A DNA stretch of 16,938 nt from Myxococcota bacterium (GTDB lineage: Bacteria; Myxococcota_A; UBA9160; PR03): positions 1 through 16,938 of the forward strand of contig JASJBO010000193.1 in assembly GCA_030066475.1 (NCBI GenBank), given 5' to 3'. The notes beneath the pieces were generated by a model, which saw nothing but the letters and a program-made list of their open reading frames with translations, was not told the origin of the DNA and did no database searches. Below, one piece after another: positions 1 through 10,609 of the stretch; position 1 is the first letter of the stretch, and every line of letters begins with the position of its first letter. Position numbers and translations under genes: made by a program.

Positions 1-88
1 CGGGCCGCCAGCGCACGGCAACCAGCCCCTACGCGGGCACCCCGCAAGCGCCGCAGGCGCGCGCAGCGAGGCGAAGCCGAGCGAAGTC
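1..88. other. Intergenic end with small GC hairpins downstream of the S8 peptidase
   Basis: Two short perfect stems, GCGGG-CAC-CCCGC (33-45) and GCGCC-GCA-GGCGC (48-60), are followed by a purine-rich GCGAGGCGAAGCCGAGCGAAG tract. They lie just after the peptidase stop in the minus direction and might aid termination, but there is no T-tract. Confidence 0.25.
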
Positions 89-3000
89 CTACGGGACTGA
101 CGGCGGCATCGAGATCAGGATCGCGAACGGCTGCGGGGAAGTGAGCCCGATGGCCTGCACCACGATGCGCCACTGTCCCGGCGTGGGGTTGTTGACGATG
201 GTCTGCTCGACGTTGTTGCGCTGGTCCGAGTAGGTCGCGGGGCTGAACGAGTTCGAGGTGACCGGGACCGCCTGGCGGTGCGGGCACGCGGGATCGAGCC
301 ACCACGAGTAGTTGTGCGGTCCGGTCGGCGTGAAGGCGCCACCGCGGCCCGGCCCCGGCGTCACGATCAGGTCGAGATCGTTGTTGAGCAGCGACGCCGT
401 CGAGCCGGCGCCGGGCGCCGGCGAGGGCGGGTCGTCCCAGGCGATCGTGACCTTGAGCTGGGTCGTCCCGGCCGGCACGTCGAGGTAGCCGACCCAGTCC
501 CAGATCGCGGCCGTCGAGCAGCCGCCGATGCCGATCGTGGCCGGGTCGCCGCCCGCCGCCAGCGGGCTGTTGAACGGCAGCGCGGCGAACGGGGCGTCGG
601 CCGGACAGCCGCTCGGCTGGATGTCGACCGCCGGGTTCCCGTTCGTGATCTTGGTGAGCGCGGCCTGGAGATCCACCAGGCCCCAGCCGTTCACGTAGTC
701 CGGCCCGTCCTGCACGACGCCCGGCGCGACCGGCGGGACCGGCCAGCACTCGTTGGCGCCCCCACCGCCGCACGGGCCCAGGTTCATGAACGCACCGCCC
801 ACCGGGAAGTGGGCCGGCAGGTCGACGGCGGTGTGGACCAGCAGTGCCTTGAGCGAGTCGGAGTCGAGCGGCACGTCGCCGGCCACCAGCCCGACCGTGT
901 TCTGGTGGTGCATGGCCAGGCCGGCGCCGCCGGTCGCGGCCGGCGCGGCCATCGACGTGCCGCGCAGCCCGCCGTAGCCGTTCCCGATCGCCTGGCAGTT
1001 GCCGGTGTTGGGGTTGCAGTTCGTCGAGGTGATGAAGGGGTCGGGATCGCAGGCGGGCGGGGGCGGCGCGGGCACGCCGCCGCAGATGAAGCCGCACGGG
1101 CACACGCCGTCGCGCGTGTTGTCCTCGGCCCCGGCCGTCACCACGTCCGGCTTGATGCGCCCGTCCTGCGTGGGGCCCCAGCCGCTGAACGTCGTCATGC
1201 GCCCGACCGTCGCGGGCTGCGAGGGCGCCCCCGAGTTGACCGCGCCCACCACGAGGGTGTTCTTGGCCGACTGCCCGTGGCCGCCCGAGACGCTGTAGAA
1301 GCGGCTGTTCACCAGCGCGCCCGGCTGGGCGATCGCGGGCGGCGGCGCCACGCCCGGCGGCGGCGCGGTGCACGCCGGCGAGGTCCAGATCGCGGGCAGC
1401 GCACACGCCGTCCCGACCCGGAAGCGCTGCGAGTTGCCGGCCGCGAACACCATCGCCCGCGCCGGGTTGCCCTGGATCTGCCCGTCGTATGCGTTGCTGA
1501 ACAGGTCGTACTGGCCCTGGTTGGCGCAGCTCGCGTTGTTCCCCCACGACACGTTGCCGACGCGGGCCCCGAAGCTCTGGGCCGCGTCGGTCAGCTCGCA
1601 GGCCACCTCGGCCGCCGAGGCCGGCGCGTTGTACGAGATGTTGGTGGCGGCGGGCGACATGCCCACGAACGCCGCGCCGCTGGTGCCGTCGCCCAGCATG
1701 GTGCCGGCCACGTGGGCGGCGTGGTTCGAGAAGGTGCACAGCCCGCAGCCGATCGTGGCGGCGCAGCCGGCCGGCGGGGCCGGGTCGGCGGGGTCGAGCA
1801 CCGCCATGTCGCGCACCGTGATGCGGCCGGTGAGCGCCGCGTGCGTGCCGCCCGCCGGCAGCGGCGGCGGCGGCGGGGTGGGCGTGGCGTCGCCGCTCGC
1901 CCAGCGGCTCTCCCACTGCGCGAAGGTCACGCCGGCGCCGGTGCAGCCGCCGCCCCCGCAGAAGGGCGCGGCCTGGGCGGCGTTCGCGTTGATCGTCGCG
2001 CGGCTGCCGTCGTTGGTGTCGCCGGTGGTCCCGACGAACTGCGCGTGCACCACCGGGTCCTGCAGCGCGATCGCGCTCACCGCGGAGGTCGGGACGGCCG
2101 CCTGCCAGACGTTGACGCGCTGCGACCCGCCCACGACGACGCCGGGCTCGATCACCACGGCGCCCTCGCCGACCAGGATCCCGTTCGACACCCCGAACGG
2201 CACGTCGCGGTGGAACATCACCTCCATCACGAAGCTCGGCTCGAGCTCGTGCAGATCGGCGCCGGGCACGTCGCCGCCGAGCAGGCCGCCGTGCAGCACC
2301 ACGCGGTCGCGGCGCTCGTCGTAGGTCATGGCGTGGTCGAAGCGCGCCACGGGCTCCGGCAGCCCCACCTCGACCGGCGCCCAGTCGTCGCCGTTCCAGT
2401 GCCAGGTGTCGTTCAGCGGGCGGCCGTTGGGATCGCGGCCGCCGAACAGCACCACGCCGCAGGCGCGGTCGTGCGAGGCCATCGCGTGGGCCGCGCGTTC
2501 GAGCGGGCTCGTCGCCGGCCTGACCGGCTGCCACTCGCCGCGCCGCCACACCCAGGTGTCGCCCAGCACGGCGCCCTGCGACTCGCCGCCGAACAGCACG
2601 ATCTCGCCGCTGTCGGGGTCGTAGGCCATCGCGTGCTGGGCGCGCGGGCGCGGGTTCTCCTTGGAGGACAGCTCGCGCCAGTCGTCGCCGTCCCACACCC
2701 AGGTGTCGCCGAGCTCTTCTCCGCTCTCGTCGCGGCCGCCGAACAGCACCACCAGGCCGCTCGCGCGGTCCTCGGCCATCGCGTGCCCGTGGCGGGGCGG
2801 CGGCGCGTTGGGGGGCTCGGGGCGCTGCCACTCGGCGCCGTCGAAGACGAGGGTCTCGCGCGAGGCGACGGGCCCGTCGCCGGGCACGGTCAGGAGCCCG
2901 CCGAACAGGACGATCCCACCCCGCTCGCGGTGCGCGGCCATGGCGTGGTCCCGGCGCGGCCTGGGCGGCTCGGAGGGGTTGGCCAGGTCCCAGCTCGCGC

Positions 3001-4090
3001 CGTCCCACAGCCAGGTGTCGTTCAGCAGGTCGTTGCCCAGGCCGCCGAACAGGACGTCCTGTTCCAGCCGCGGGCCGTACGCCAGGGCGTGCTGGGTGCG
3101 CGGCCGAGGCGCGGGGTCGAGGCGGAGGAAGGCGTTCCAGAGCCCGAAGCGCAGGCCGGGGCAGGTCGGCAGCTCGTTGCCGCGGCAGGCCTCGGGCACC
3201 GGGAACAGGGCGCGCACGAAGGGCAGGTCGATGACCTTGCGCAGCGAGCCCTGCTGGATGGCGGAGAGGAACACGTTGCGGCCGAAGGCCTCGTGGAGCT
3301 GCGCGCCGGCGGCCTCGATCTGCTTGCGCTGGCCCTCCATCAGCGAGGCGCTCAGCTGGAGCATCGGGTGCACCACGCCCTGGAGCTCGGGGTGCGGCAG
3401 CGAGTCGTCGAACAGCCGCTCGTCCACGCCGGGCGCGGGCACGAAGGGCTCGCCGCACAGGCCGATGCGCGGCGAGGGCTCGCAGGCGTCGCCGCCGCCG
3501 TCGCCGTTCTCGTCCTTCTGGTCGGGGTTCGGCTCGGTCGGGCAGTTGTCGCAGACGTCGCCGACGCCGTCGAGGTCGAGGTCGACCTGCAGCGCGTTGC
3601 CGCGGTCGACGCAGTTGTCGACGTCGTCCGGCACGCCGTCGCGGTCGCGGTCGGGGCGGTCGCCGGGCAGGCCGGGGCCGGGCGGTCCGCCGAAGAAGCG
3701 GCGCAACACGTTGAAGTCGGGGATGCCGACCCCGCCGTCGCCGGTGAAGTCGGCGTTGGGGTCGAAGCCCGGCTCGCCCACAACGCTGCCGAAGGCGGGA
3801 CGGAACTCGTTGAAGTCGGGGATGCCGACGGCGCCGTCGTTGTTCAGGTCCGGATCGCAGGCGTTGCCGATCCCGTCGCGATCGGTGTCGATCTGCTCGG
3901 GGTTCGGGACGAACGTGCAGTTGTCGCAGGCGTCGATGAGGCGGTCCTGGTCGGAGTCGAGCTCCTGCGTGTCCGGGATCCCGTTCTGGTTGCAGTCCGG
4001 GAAGGGCTCGCCCGTTCGGGCGGGTGCGGGGGCGAGGAGGAGGGCGGCGACCGCCGCGGTCGAGAGGAGCCAGCGGGGCGCGACCTGCAC
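89..4090 (-). CDS. Secreted multidomain S8 (subtilisin-like) peptidase with TSP3, dockerin-like and Kelch repeats
   Basis: A 1333-residue protein read from a GTG at 4090 that has an AGGAGGA ribosome site 6 nt upstream; a longer reading to 4255 lacks a signal peptide at its start. Residues 1-24 form a signal peptide ending APA. Calcium-type thrombospondin-3 repeats lie at about 32-79 and 145-205, flanking two dockerin-like GIPDFN units at 79-135. Six Kelch repeats cover about 330-605. The S8 domain follows (about 715-1150), with His790 in NHAAHVAGT, oxyanion Asn886 in AAGNS and Ser1046 in GTSMAAP. A C-terminal beta-sandwich (about 1195-1333), as in KP-43-type subtilases, ends the protein. The usual catalytic Asp is not evident: the aligned strand reads AQWES, with Glu727. 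The protein is probably exported and either surface-held or released; its substrate is unknown. S8 membership is firm, proteolytic activity less so. Confidence 0.93.
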   Translation of the reverse strand: MQVAPRWLLSTAAVAALLLAPAPARTGEPFPDCNQNGIPDTQELDSDQDRLIDACDNCTFVPNPEQIDTDRDGIGNACDPDLNNDGAVGIPDFNEFRPAFGSVVGEPGFDPNADFTGDGGVGIPDFNVLRRFFGGPPGPGLPGDRPDRDRDGVPDDVDNCVDRGNALQVDLDLDGVGDVCDNCPTEPNPDQKDENGDGGGDACEPSPRIGLCGEPFVPAPGVDERLFDDSLPHPELQGVVHPMLQLSASLMEGQRKQIEAAGAQLHEAFGRNVFLSAIQQGSLRKVIDLPFVRALFPVPEACRGNELPTCPGLRFGLWNAFLRLDPAPRPRTQHALAYGPRLEQDVLFGGLGNDLLNDTWLWDGASWDLANPSEPPRPRRDHAMAAHRERGGIVLFGGLLTVPGDGPVASRETLVFDGAEWQRPEPPNAPPPRHGHAMAEDRASGLVVLFGGRDESGEELGDTWVWDGDDWRELSSKENPRPRAQHAMAYDPDSGEIVLFGGESQGAVLGDTWVWRRGEWQPVRPATSPLERAAHAMASHDRACGVVLFGGRDPNGRPLNDTWHWNGDDWAPVEVGLPEPVARFDHAMTYDERRDRVVLHGGLLGGDVPGADLHELEPSFVMEVMFHRDVPFGVSNGILVGEGAVVIEPGVVVGGSQRVNVWQAAVPTSAVSAIALQDPVVHAQFVGTTGDTNDGSRATINANAAQAAPFCGGGGCTGAGVTFAQWESRWASGDATPTPPPPPLPAGGTHAALTGRITVRDMAVLDPADPAPPAGCAATIGCGLCTFSNHAAHVAGTMLGDGTSGAAFVGMSPAATNISYNAPASAAEVACELTDAAQSFGARVGNVSWGNNASCANQGQYDLFSNAYDGQIQGNPARAMVFAAGNSQRFRVGTACALPAIWTSPACTAPPPGVAPPPAIAQPGALVNSRFYSVSGGHGQSAKNTLVVGAVNSGAPSQPATVGRMTTFSGWGPTQDGRIKPDVVTAGAEDNTRDGVCPCGFICGGVPAPPPPACDPDPFITSTNCNPNTGNCQAIGNGYGGLRGTSMAAPAATGGAGLAMHHQNTVGLVAGDVPLDSDSLKALLVHTAVDLPAHFPVGGAFMNLGPCGGGGANECWPVPPVAPGVVQDGPDYVNGWGLVDLQAALTKITNGNPAVDIQPSGCPADAPFAALPFNSPLAAGGDPATIGIGGCSTAAIWDWVGYLDVPAGTTQLKVTIAWDDPPSPAPGAGSTASLLNNDLDLIVTPGPGRGGAFTPTGPHNYSWWLDPACPHRQAVPVTSNSFSPATYSDQRNNVEQTIVNNPTPGQWRIVVQAIGLTSPQPFAILISMPPSVP
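2285..3100 (-). repeat. Six Kelch-type repeats inside the S8 peptidase gene
   Basis: Six units of roughly 50-56 residues each carry an H-A-[ML] motif, then a V[LV][FH]GG strand, and the first five a DTW-W-like or equivalent aromatic strand (the sixth is partial). Six blades would fit a beta-propeller. The repeats lie between the N-terminal calcium-binding repeats and the protease domain, an unusual place for a propeller in a subtilase. Confidence 0.85.
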
Positions 4091-4096
4091 GGGGTG

Positions 4097-4103
4097 TCCT
4101 CCT
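4097..4103 (-). promoter_or_regulatory. Ribosome binding site that fixes the GTG start of the S8 peptidase
   Basis: The minus strand reads AGGAGGA, then CACCCC, then GTG at 4090. The near-perfect Shine-Dalgarno sequence and 6-nt spacing, directly before a signal peptide, decide the start against upstream in-frame ATGs. Confidence 0.8.
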
Positions 4104-4217
4104 GCATGCGGGGTCGAGCACCATCGTACCCCGCCGCGCGCCCGAGGAGGTCCCCAATCCGAGGGATGAGCACAGGCGTGAAGGGGTTTCCCCATGGACT
4201 GGATGCACGCGAACGCT

Positions 4218-5678
4218 TCAGGCGGTGACGGCCAGCCCCACCGCGTTCTTCGCACCCGCCTTGACCTCGTACATGGCCCGGTCGGCCGCCTGGAACAGGG
4301 CGTCCGCGGAGTCCGCGTGCTCGGGGAAGCTCGCCACGCCCAGGCTGGCCGTCACCGGGGCGAGGTCGATCTCGGTGCCGTCGAGGCATGCCATCGCCTC
4401 GATCGAGGCGCGCACCGCCTCGGCCAGCGCCCGCGCTTCGGCGCACCCGGTGTCGGGCAGGAGCACCACGAACTCGTCTCCGCCGAAGCGCGCCGCGGTG
4501 TCGCCGGGCCGGAGCAGCGCGGCGATGCGCCGGCCGACCTGGGCGATCGTGCGACTGCCCACCAGGTGGCCGTGCGTGTCGACCACCGCCTTGAAGTTGT
4601 CGAGGTCCAGCACGACCAGCGAGACCGTCCGCGTGGAGCTGGCCAGCAGCGCAGGCAGCAGCTCGTTGAAGTGGCGCGTGTTCGAGAGCCCGGTGAGGTC
4701 GTCGGTGCGCGCGGCCAGCCGCGCCTCGCGGTACAGCGAGGCGTTCTCGATCGCGATGGCGGCGTGATCGGCCAGGGTGCGCACCAGGTGCAGCTCGTCC
4801 TCGCCGAAGCCGCCGCCGCCGAGCTTGTTGAGGCACTGGACCACGCCGAGCAGGCGGCCCTTCATCACCATGGGCACGCACAGCATGCTGCGCGGGCGGA
4901 AGCCCGTGCGGCGCTCGATCCCGGCGTAGTAGCGCGGGTCGGAGCGCACGTCGTCCAGCAGGACCGGCTCGCGGTGGCGCGCCACCCAGCCCGCGATGCC
5001 CTGGTCGAGCCGGATGCGCAGCCCGTCCACGACCCCCGCCTGGAGCTGGCGCGAGGCGCCCAGGATGCACTCGCGCCCCTCGGCATCGAGCAGCACGAGC
5101 TTCGCCTCCTGGCTCGGCACCGCCGCGGCGACCTTCGCGAAGAAGGCGCGCACCGCGTCGGCGTCGCCCGCGAGCACCTCGGCGCCGCACTGCGCGCCGA
5201 GCTCGTCGGCGAGTGCCTGGAGCGCATCCGCGTCGCCCGCGCCGAACGGGCGCCCGTCGTAGCGGCCGGCGAGCTCGATCGCGCCGACCACGCGGCCGGC
5301 GCGGCGCACCGGCGCGGCCAGCCAGTTGCGGACCGCGGGGTCGAGGTCGGCGAGATCGATCCCGAGCGGGCCGGCGTCGGCCGGGTCGTTGACGGCGACG
5401 CGCTCGCCGGCGCGCATGACGTGCGCGGCGACGCCGCCGGCCGCCTCGCCGCGCAGCCCCGCGAAGACGCGCTCGCGCAGCGTCTCGGTGGCGGCGAACA
5501 CCAGCTCCTCGCGCGCGGCGTCGTAGAGCAGCAGCGACAGCGCCTCGGCCTCGGTGAGCGTCTTGATGCGGCGCAGCACCACGCGCAGCACCTCGGACAG
5601 CTCGAGGCTCGAGGTGATGGCCCGAAGCGACTCGCTCACCGCGTCCAGCTCGCGGATCCACGCGTCGCGTCCGGCCAT
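4218..5678 (-). CDS. GAF-GAF-GGDEF diguanylate cyclase
   Basis: A 486-residue cytoplasmic protein with no membrane segment, predicted to make cyclic di-GMP from two GTP. GAF domains lie at about 22-155 and 165-318, and the GGDEF domain at about 325-484. The active-site signature GGDEF is intact at 399-403. An inhibitory-site motif RPGD sits at 390-393, exactly five residues before GGDEF, so product feedback inhibition is expected. LDLDNFK and HGHLVG also match the active family. The second GAF contains NK (284-285), F291 and DE (294-295), close to the NKFDE signature of cyclic-nucleotide-binding GAF domains. The start ATG is only 4 nt after the stop of the TetR gene, so the two are probably translationally coupled. 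The cyclase call is secure; the GAF ligands are unknown. Confidence 0.95.
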   Translation of the reverse strand: MAGRDAWIRELDAVSESLRAITSSLELSEVLRVVLRRIKTLTEAEALSLLLYDAAREELVFAATETLRERVFAGLRGEAAGGVAAHVMRAGERVAVNDPADAGPLGIDLADLDPAVRNWLAAPVRRAGRVVGAIELAGRYDGRPFGAGDADALQALADELGAQCGAEVLAGDADAVRAFFAKVAAAVPSQEAKLVLLDAEGRECILGASRQLQAGVVDGLRIRLDQGIAGWVARHREPVLLDDVRSDPRYYAGIERRTGFRPRSMLCVPMVMKGRLLGVVQCLNKLGGGGFGEDELHLVRTLADHAAIAIENASLYREARLAARTDDLTGLSNTRHFNELLPALLASSTRTVSLVVLDLDNFKAVVDTHGHLVGSRTIAQVGRRIAALLRPGDTAARFGGDEFVVLLPDTGCAEARALAEAVRASIEAMACLDGTEIDLAPVTASLGVASFPEHADSADALFQAADRAMYEVKAGAKNAVGLAVTA

Positions 5679-5682
5679 GGCG

Positions 5683-6330
5683 TCAGTCGGCTCCCAGCCC
5701 CGCGAAGAGCAGGTCTACCGAGCTCTCGATCGAGGTGCGACAGGCGTCGGCGTCGAGCTGGCCGTTGGCCCACGAGATGCGCGCGCCGAGCGCGGCGTGG
5801 AACAGCGCGCGGGCGCCGTGCAGGACGTCGACGTCGCGCGCGAGATCGCCGCGCGCGCGGCCGCGCATCAGGATCTCGGCAATCAGGCCGATGCTGCGGT
5901 CGTTCAGGGCGAGCACCCGGCTCGCCACGCGCGCCTCGGGATGGGTGAGCGCCCGCAGGGCGATGGTGGTGAGGTCGGCGTCCTGTGAGAGCAGCTCGTG
6001 CTGGTGCGCGAAGAAGGCGCGCACCCGCTCGCAGGTGGGGCCGTTGCGGTCGTCGGCGCGGCGGAAGCGCAGCCAGGCCTCCTCCTGGCGCGCCGCCAGG
6101 TCCTCGACCAGCAGCTCCTCCTTCGAGCGCACGTGGCGGTAGATCGAGCTGGCGCCCATGCCGGCGCGCGCGGCGATGGCGCGCAAGGTGGCGCCGTCGA
6201 AGCCGCGCTCGCGGAACAGGGCGCGGGCCGCGTCGAGGATGCGGGCCCGGCTGCGGCGGCCGCGCACCAGGCGTCCGTCGTCGGAGCGCAGCGGGGGGCG
6301 GGTGGAGCGCGGCGGCGGCGTGGGCTGCAT
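5683..6330 (-). CDS. TetR/AcrR family transcriptional regulator
   Basis: A 215-residue protein with an N-terminal helix-turn-helix at about 29-75: the [18 protein letters not shown] helix is followed by [19 protein letters not shown] and SKEELL, the standard TetR arrangement. The C-terminal two-thirds is helical and variable, as expected for a ligand-binding and dimerization domain; its ligand cannot be read. The ATG at 6330 gives a 28-residue Pro/Arg-rich tail before the fold and lacks a clear ribosome site; a GTG near residue 22 is an alternative start. It lies 44 bp after the nitroreductase gene and 4 bp before the diguanylate cyclase gene. The palindrome in the nearby divergent intergenic region (7044-7059) is the most obvious candidate operator. 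Function as a repressor is family knowledge; the targets are inferred. Confidence 0.93.
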   Translation of the reverse strand: MQPTPPPRSTRPPLRSDDGRLVRGRRSRARILDAARALFRERGFDGATLRAIAARAGMGASSIYRHVRSKEELLVEDLAARQEEAWLRFRRADDRNGPTCERVRAFFAHQHELLSQDADLTTIALRALTHPEARVASRVLALNDRSIGLIAEILMRGRARGDLARDVDVLHGARALFHAALGARISWANGQLDADACRTSIESSVDLLFAGLGAD

Positions 6331-6374
6331 GGACGCGTCGAGGATCGCCGCGCGCCGGGAGAAACGCAACCGAT

Positions 6375-7037
6375 TCAGTCCGACGCGGGCGGCTCGTGGA
6401 AACGCTCGAAGTGCAGCGACTCGTCGACGGAACGGCGCGGCGGCCGGCCGTAGCGGCCGCGCGGCCAGCCGATCGGGATCATCGCGCAGCTCGGGCGGTC
6501 GGCCGGCAGACCCAGGTACGCGTCGATCTCCGCGCGGAACGCGAGGTGCACCGTGGTGAGCGCGGCGCCGAGCCCGACCGCGCGGCACGCCAGCAGGACG
6601 TTCTGGATGCACGGGAAGAGCGCCTGGAGCTGCGGCTCGCCGCGCCGCTGCCAGCCGGCCACGAACAGGTGCACGGGGACCTCGTGCAGGTGCTCGGCCA
6701 GGTAGATGGCCGATTGCATCGTGCGGCGCCGGCCCGCCGGGAAGTCCGGCGCCTCGGCCGCCTTGCGCGCCGGCTCGATGTAGCGCAGGAAGGCGGGCCG
6801 GTAGCGCTCGGCGACGAAGGCGCGCCGCTCGGGCTCGGTGACCGCCACGAAGACCCACGGCTGCCGGTTGCCGCCGCTCGGGGCGAAGGTGCCCGCCTCG
6901 CACACCTTGCGGATCAGCGCCTTCGGCACCGGGTCGGGCCGCAGCCGCCGGATCGCGCGCGTGGTGCGGATGCCCTCGAGCAGGGGCACGTCCTCGCCGA
7001 TGGTCTCGACGTCGATCTCGTCGGGGATCTCGCTCAT
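6375..7037 (-). CDS. Nitroreductase family protein (FMN-dependent oxidoreductase)
   Basis: A 220-residue cytoplasmic flavoprotein of the nitroreductase superfamily, which reduces nitro compounds, quinones or other electrophiles with NAD(P)H, or serves in specialised dehydrogenations. FMN-binding elements are visible: RTTRAIRR near residue 24 (phosphate-binding RxxR), [10 protein letters not shown] near 52-61, a GLGAALTT stretch, and [16 protein letters not shown] near the C-terminus. The length is typical. It starts 28 bp from a divergent quinone oxidoreductase gene and is first in an operon with the TetR regulator and the GGDEF protein. It has no clear ribosome site, but a -10-like TATGCT ends 6 nt before the ATG, suggesting leaderless transcription. 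The physiological substrate cannot be deduced. Confidence 0.93.
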   Translation of the reverse strand: MSEIPDEIDVETIGEDVPLLEGIRTTRAIRRLRPDPVPKALIRKVCEAGTFAPSGGNRQPWVFVAVTEPERRAFVAERYRPAFLRYIEPARKAAEAPDFPAGRRRTMQSAIYLAEHLHEVPVHLFVAGWQRRGEPQLQALFPCIQNVLLACRAVGLGAALTTVHLAFRAEIDAYLGLPADRPSCAMIPIGWPRGRYGRPPRRSVDESLHFERFHEPPASD

Positions 7038-7043
7038 GCCCCG

Positions 7044-7059
7044 AGCATAGGGCTACGCT
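7044..7059. promoter_or_regulatory. Palindromic divergent promoter/operator candidate
   Basis: The 28-bp gap between the divergent genes contains AGCATA-GGGC-TACGCT, an inverted repeat with 5 of 6 arm positions matching. Read outward, each arm is a -10-like hexamer (TATGCT on minus, TACGCT on plus), and each ends exactly 6 nt before an ATG (7037 and 7066). This spacing is expected for leaderless mRNAs. No good -35 is seen on the minus side. A TetR-type dimer could bind here and block both promoters; this is inferred from position and symmetry. Confidence 0.4.
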
Positions 7060-7065
7060 GGGGCG

Positions 7066-8036
7066 ATGCGTGCCATCGTCGTCGACCATTGGATGGAGCC
7101 GTCGGATCTCGTCGTGAGCGAGGCGCCCGACCCGGAGATCGGGCCGGGCCAGCTCGGCGTCGAGATCCGCTCGGCGGGCTGCAACTTCTTCGACATCCTG
7201 CTCGTGCAGGGCCGCTACCAGGTGAAGCCGCCGTTCCCGTTCGTGCCGGGCGGCGAGATCGCGGGCGTGGTGTACGCGGTGGGCTCCGGCGTGTCGGACT
7301 TCGCGGTCGGGGACCGGGTGCTGGCGGGCGTGCCGGTGGGCGGCTTCGCCGAGCGCGTGGCGGTGCCGGCCGCCATCGCCCACCCGCTGCCGGCCGCCCT
7401 CGACTTCGACGAGGGCTCCGCGCTGCCGATCGTCTACCCCACCTCGTACGCCGCCCTCGTCTACCGCGCCGCGATCCAGCCGGGCGAGACGCTGCTGGTG
7501 CACGCGGCTGCCGGCGGCGTGGGCCTGGCCGCCGTGCAGATCGGCGTGGCGCTGGGCGCACGCGTGATCGCCACCGCGGGCGGTGCCGACAAGCTGGCCG
7601 TGGCGCGCGAGGCGGGCGCCGACCTCACCATCGACTACCGCGAGGAGGACTTCGTCGAGCGCGTGCAGGAGGCCACCGGCGGCCGCGGCGCCGACGTGAT
7701 CTACGACTCGGTGGGCGGCGACGTCTTCGACCGCTCGCTCAAGTGCATCGCCTGGAACGGGCGGCTGCTGGTGGTGGGCTTCGCGGGCGGCACGATCCCC
7801 AGCGTGAAGGCGAACCGCATCCTGCTGAAGAACATCGCGGTCGTGGGCGTGCACTGGGGCGCCTACGCGAAGCACGAGCCCGAGCGCGTGCCGGAGACCT
7901 TCGCGGCGCTGTTCCGGCTGGCCGAGGAGAAGAAGATCCGGCCGCTGATCTGGGGCCGCTTCCCGCTCGACGAGGTGCCGGACGCGCTCGCGGCGCTGGG
8001 CTCGCGCAAGACCCACGGCAAGGTCGTCGTGAACCC

Positions 8037-8040
<4 letters not shown>
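7066..8040 (+). CDS. NADPH:quinone oxidoreductase-type zinc-independent MDR protein
   Basis: A 324-residue protein of the medium-chain dehydrogenase/reductase superfamily, quinone oxidoreductase (QOR) branch. The GroES-like N-terminal half (about 1-120) has [18 protein letters not shown] and [13 protein letters not shown]. The Rossmann half contains [14 protein letters not shown] near 147-160, followed by GARVIATAG and DYREEDF. The catalytic-zinc ligands and structural-zinc cysteine cluster of alcohol dehydrogenases are absent, so it should reduce quinones, enones or enoyl thioesters with NADPH. Its stop overlaps the acetoacetyl-CoA synthetase start as ATGA, which argues for joint expression. 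With a CoA ligase next door, an enoyl or acyl substrate is as likely as a free quinone. Confidence 0.93.
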
Positions 8041-9995
<1,955 letters not shown>

Positions 9996-10006
9996 ATTGC
10001 GCTCCG

Positions 10007-10609
10007 ATGCGCCTCTACGACTTCCCGTTCGCCCCGAACCCGCGCAAGGTGCGCGTCTACCTCGCCGAGAAGGGCATCGAGGTCCCGCGCGTCGAGGTGA
10101 ACCTGCTCGAGGGCGAGCACCGCAAGCGCGAGTTCCTGGCGCTCAACCCGATGGCCGGCGTGCCGGTGCTCGAGCTCGACGACGGCACCGTGCTGCGCGA
10201 GTCGCTCGCGATCATCGAGTACTTCGAGGAGCTGCACCCGGAGCCGCCGATGATCGGCACGACCGCGCTGGAACGCGCCCGGGTGCGCGCGATCGAGCGC
10301 ACCTGTGAGCTCGACGTGCTGCGCCGGGTCGCGCTGGTGTTCCACGCCACCCGCCCGGTGCTCCCCGGCAAGAAGCCCAGCGCCGAGATCGCGCGCGTCA
10401 TGCAGGCCGAGCTGCCGCGGCCGCTCGCGTTCCTCGACGAGCAGATGGGCGACCGGGAGTTCGTCGTGGGCGAGCGGCCCACGATCGCCGACTGCACCCT
10501 GTTCGCGGCCTTCGAGATGGCCCGCGCGGGCGAGATCCCGCTGGACGTGGGCCTCAACCTGGCGCGCTGGTACGAATCCTTCCGAGGTCGGCCCAGCGCC
10601 TCCGCCTGA
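10007..10609 (+). CDS. Glutathione S-transferase family protein
   Basis: A 200-residue cytoplasmic protein with a thioredoxin-like N-terminal domain (about 1-78) and an all-helical C-terminal domain (about 85-195). The N-terminus reads [23 protein letters not shown]; the [12 protein letters not shown] segment supplies the conserved cis-proline, and [11 protein letters not shown] is the glutathione-binding helix. [20 protein letters not shown] in the C-domain is the usual GST hydrophobic-core/capping motif. It begins 11 nt after the acetoacetyl-CoA synthetase stop and is probably co-transcribed, but a -10-like TAGATT overlapping that stop, 8 nt before the ATG, could give an extra leaderless start. 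It may conjugate glutathione to electrophiles; the substrate is unknown. Confidence 0.93.
   Translation: MRLYDFPFAPNPRKVRVYLAEKGIEVPRVEVNLLEGEHRKREFLALNPMAGVPVLELDDGTVLRESLAIIEYFEELHPEPPMIGTTALERARVRAIERTCELDVLRRVALVFHATRPVLPGKKPSAEIARVMQAELPRPLAFLDEQMGDREFVVGERPTIADCTLFAAFEMARAGEIPLDVGLNLARWYESFRGRPSASA

Noticed and set aside
4183..4193. GGGGAAACCCC element after the cyclase stop, considered as a terminator or part of a c-di-GMP riboswitch
   Set aside because: The stem is only 4 bp with a 3-nt loop and no T-tract, and the conserved GEMM riboswitch segments are not present nearby.
278..4228. A 1316-codon open frame on the plus strand opposite the S8 peptidase
   Set aside because: It is His/Arg/Ala/Val-rich with no motif, and mirrors the high-GC coding strand. 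The minus strand has a signal peptide and clear domains.
4091..4255. N-terminal extension of the S8 peptidase to 4255
   Set aside because: It would bury the signal peptide and ignore the AGGAGGA site before the GTG at 4090; it also overlaps the end of the cyclase gene.
5985..8036. Long upstream extension of the acetoacetyl-CoA synthetase frame
   Set aside because: It runs through the TetR, nitroreductase and QOR genes in other frames and is low-complexity Arg/Gly/Ala. The ATG at 8037 gives a normal family length.
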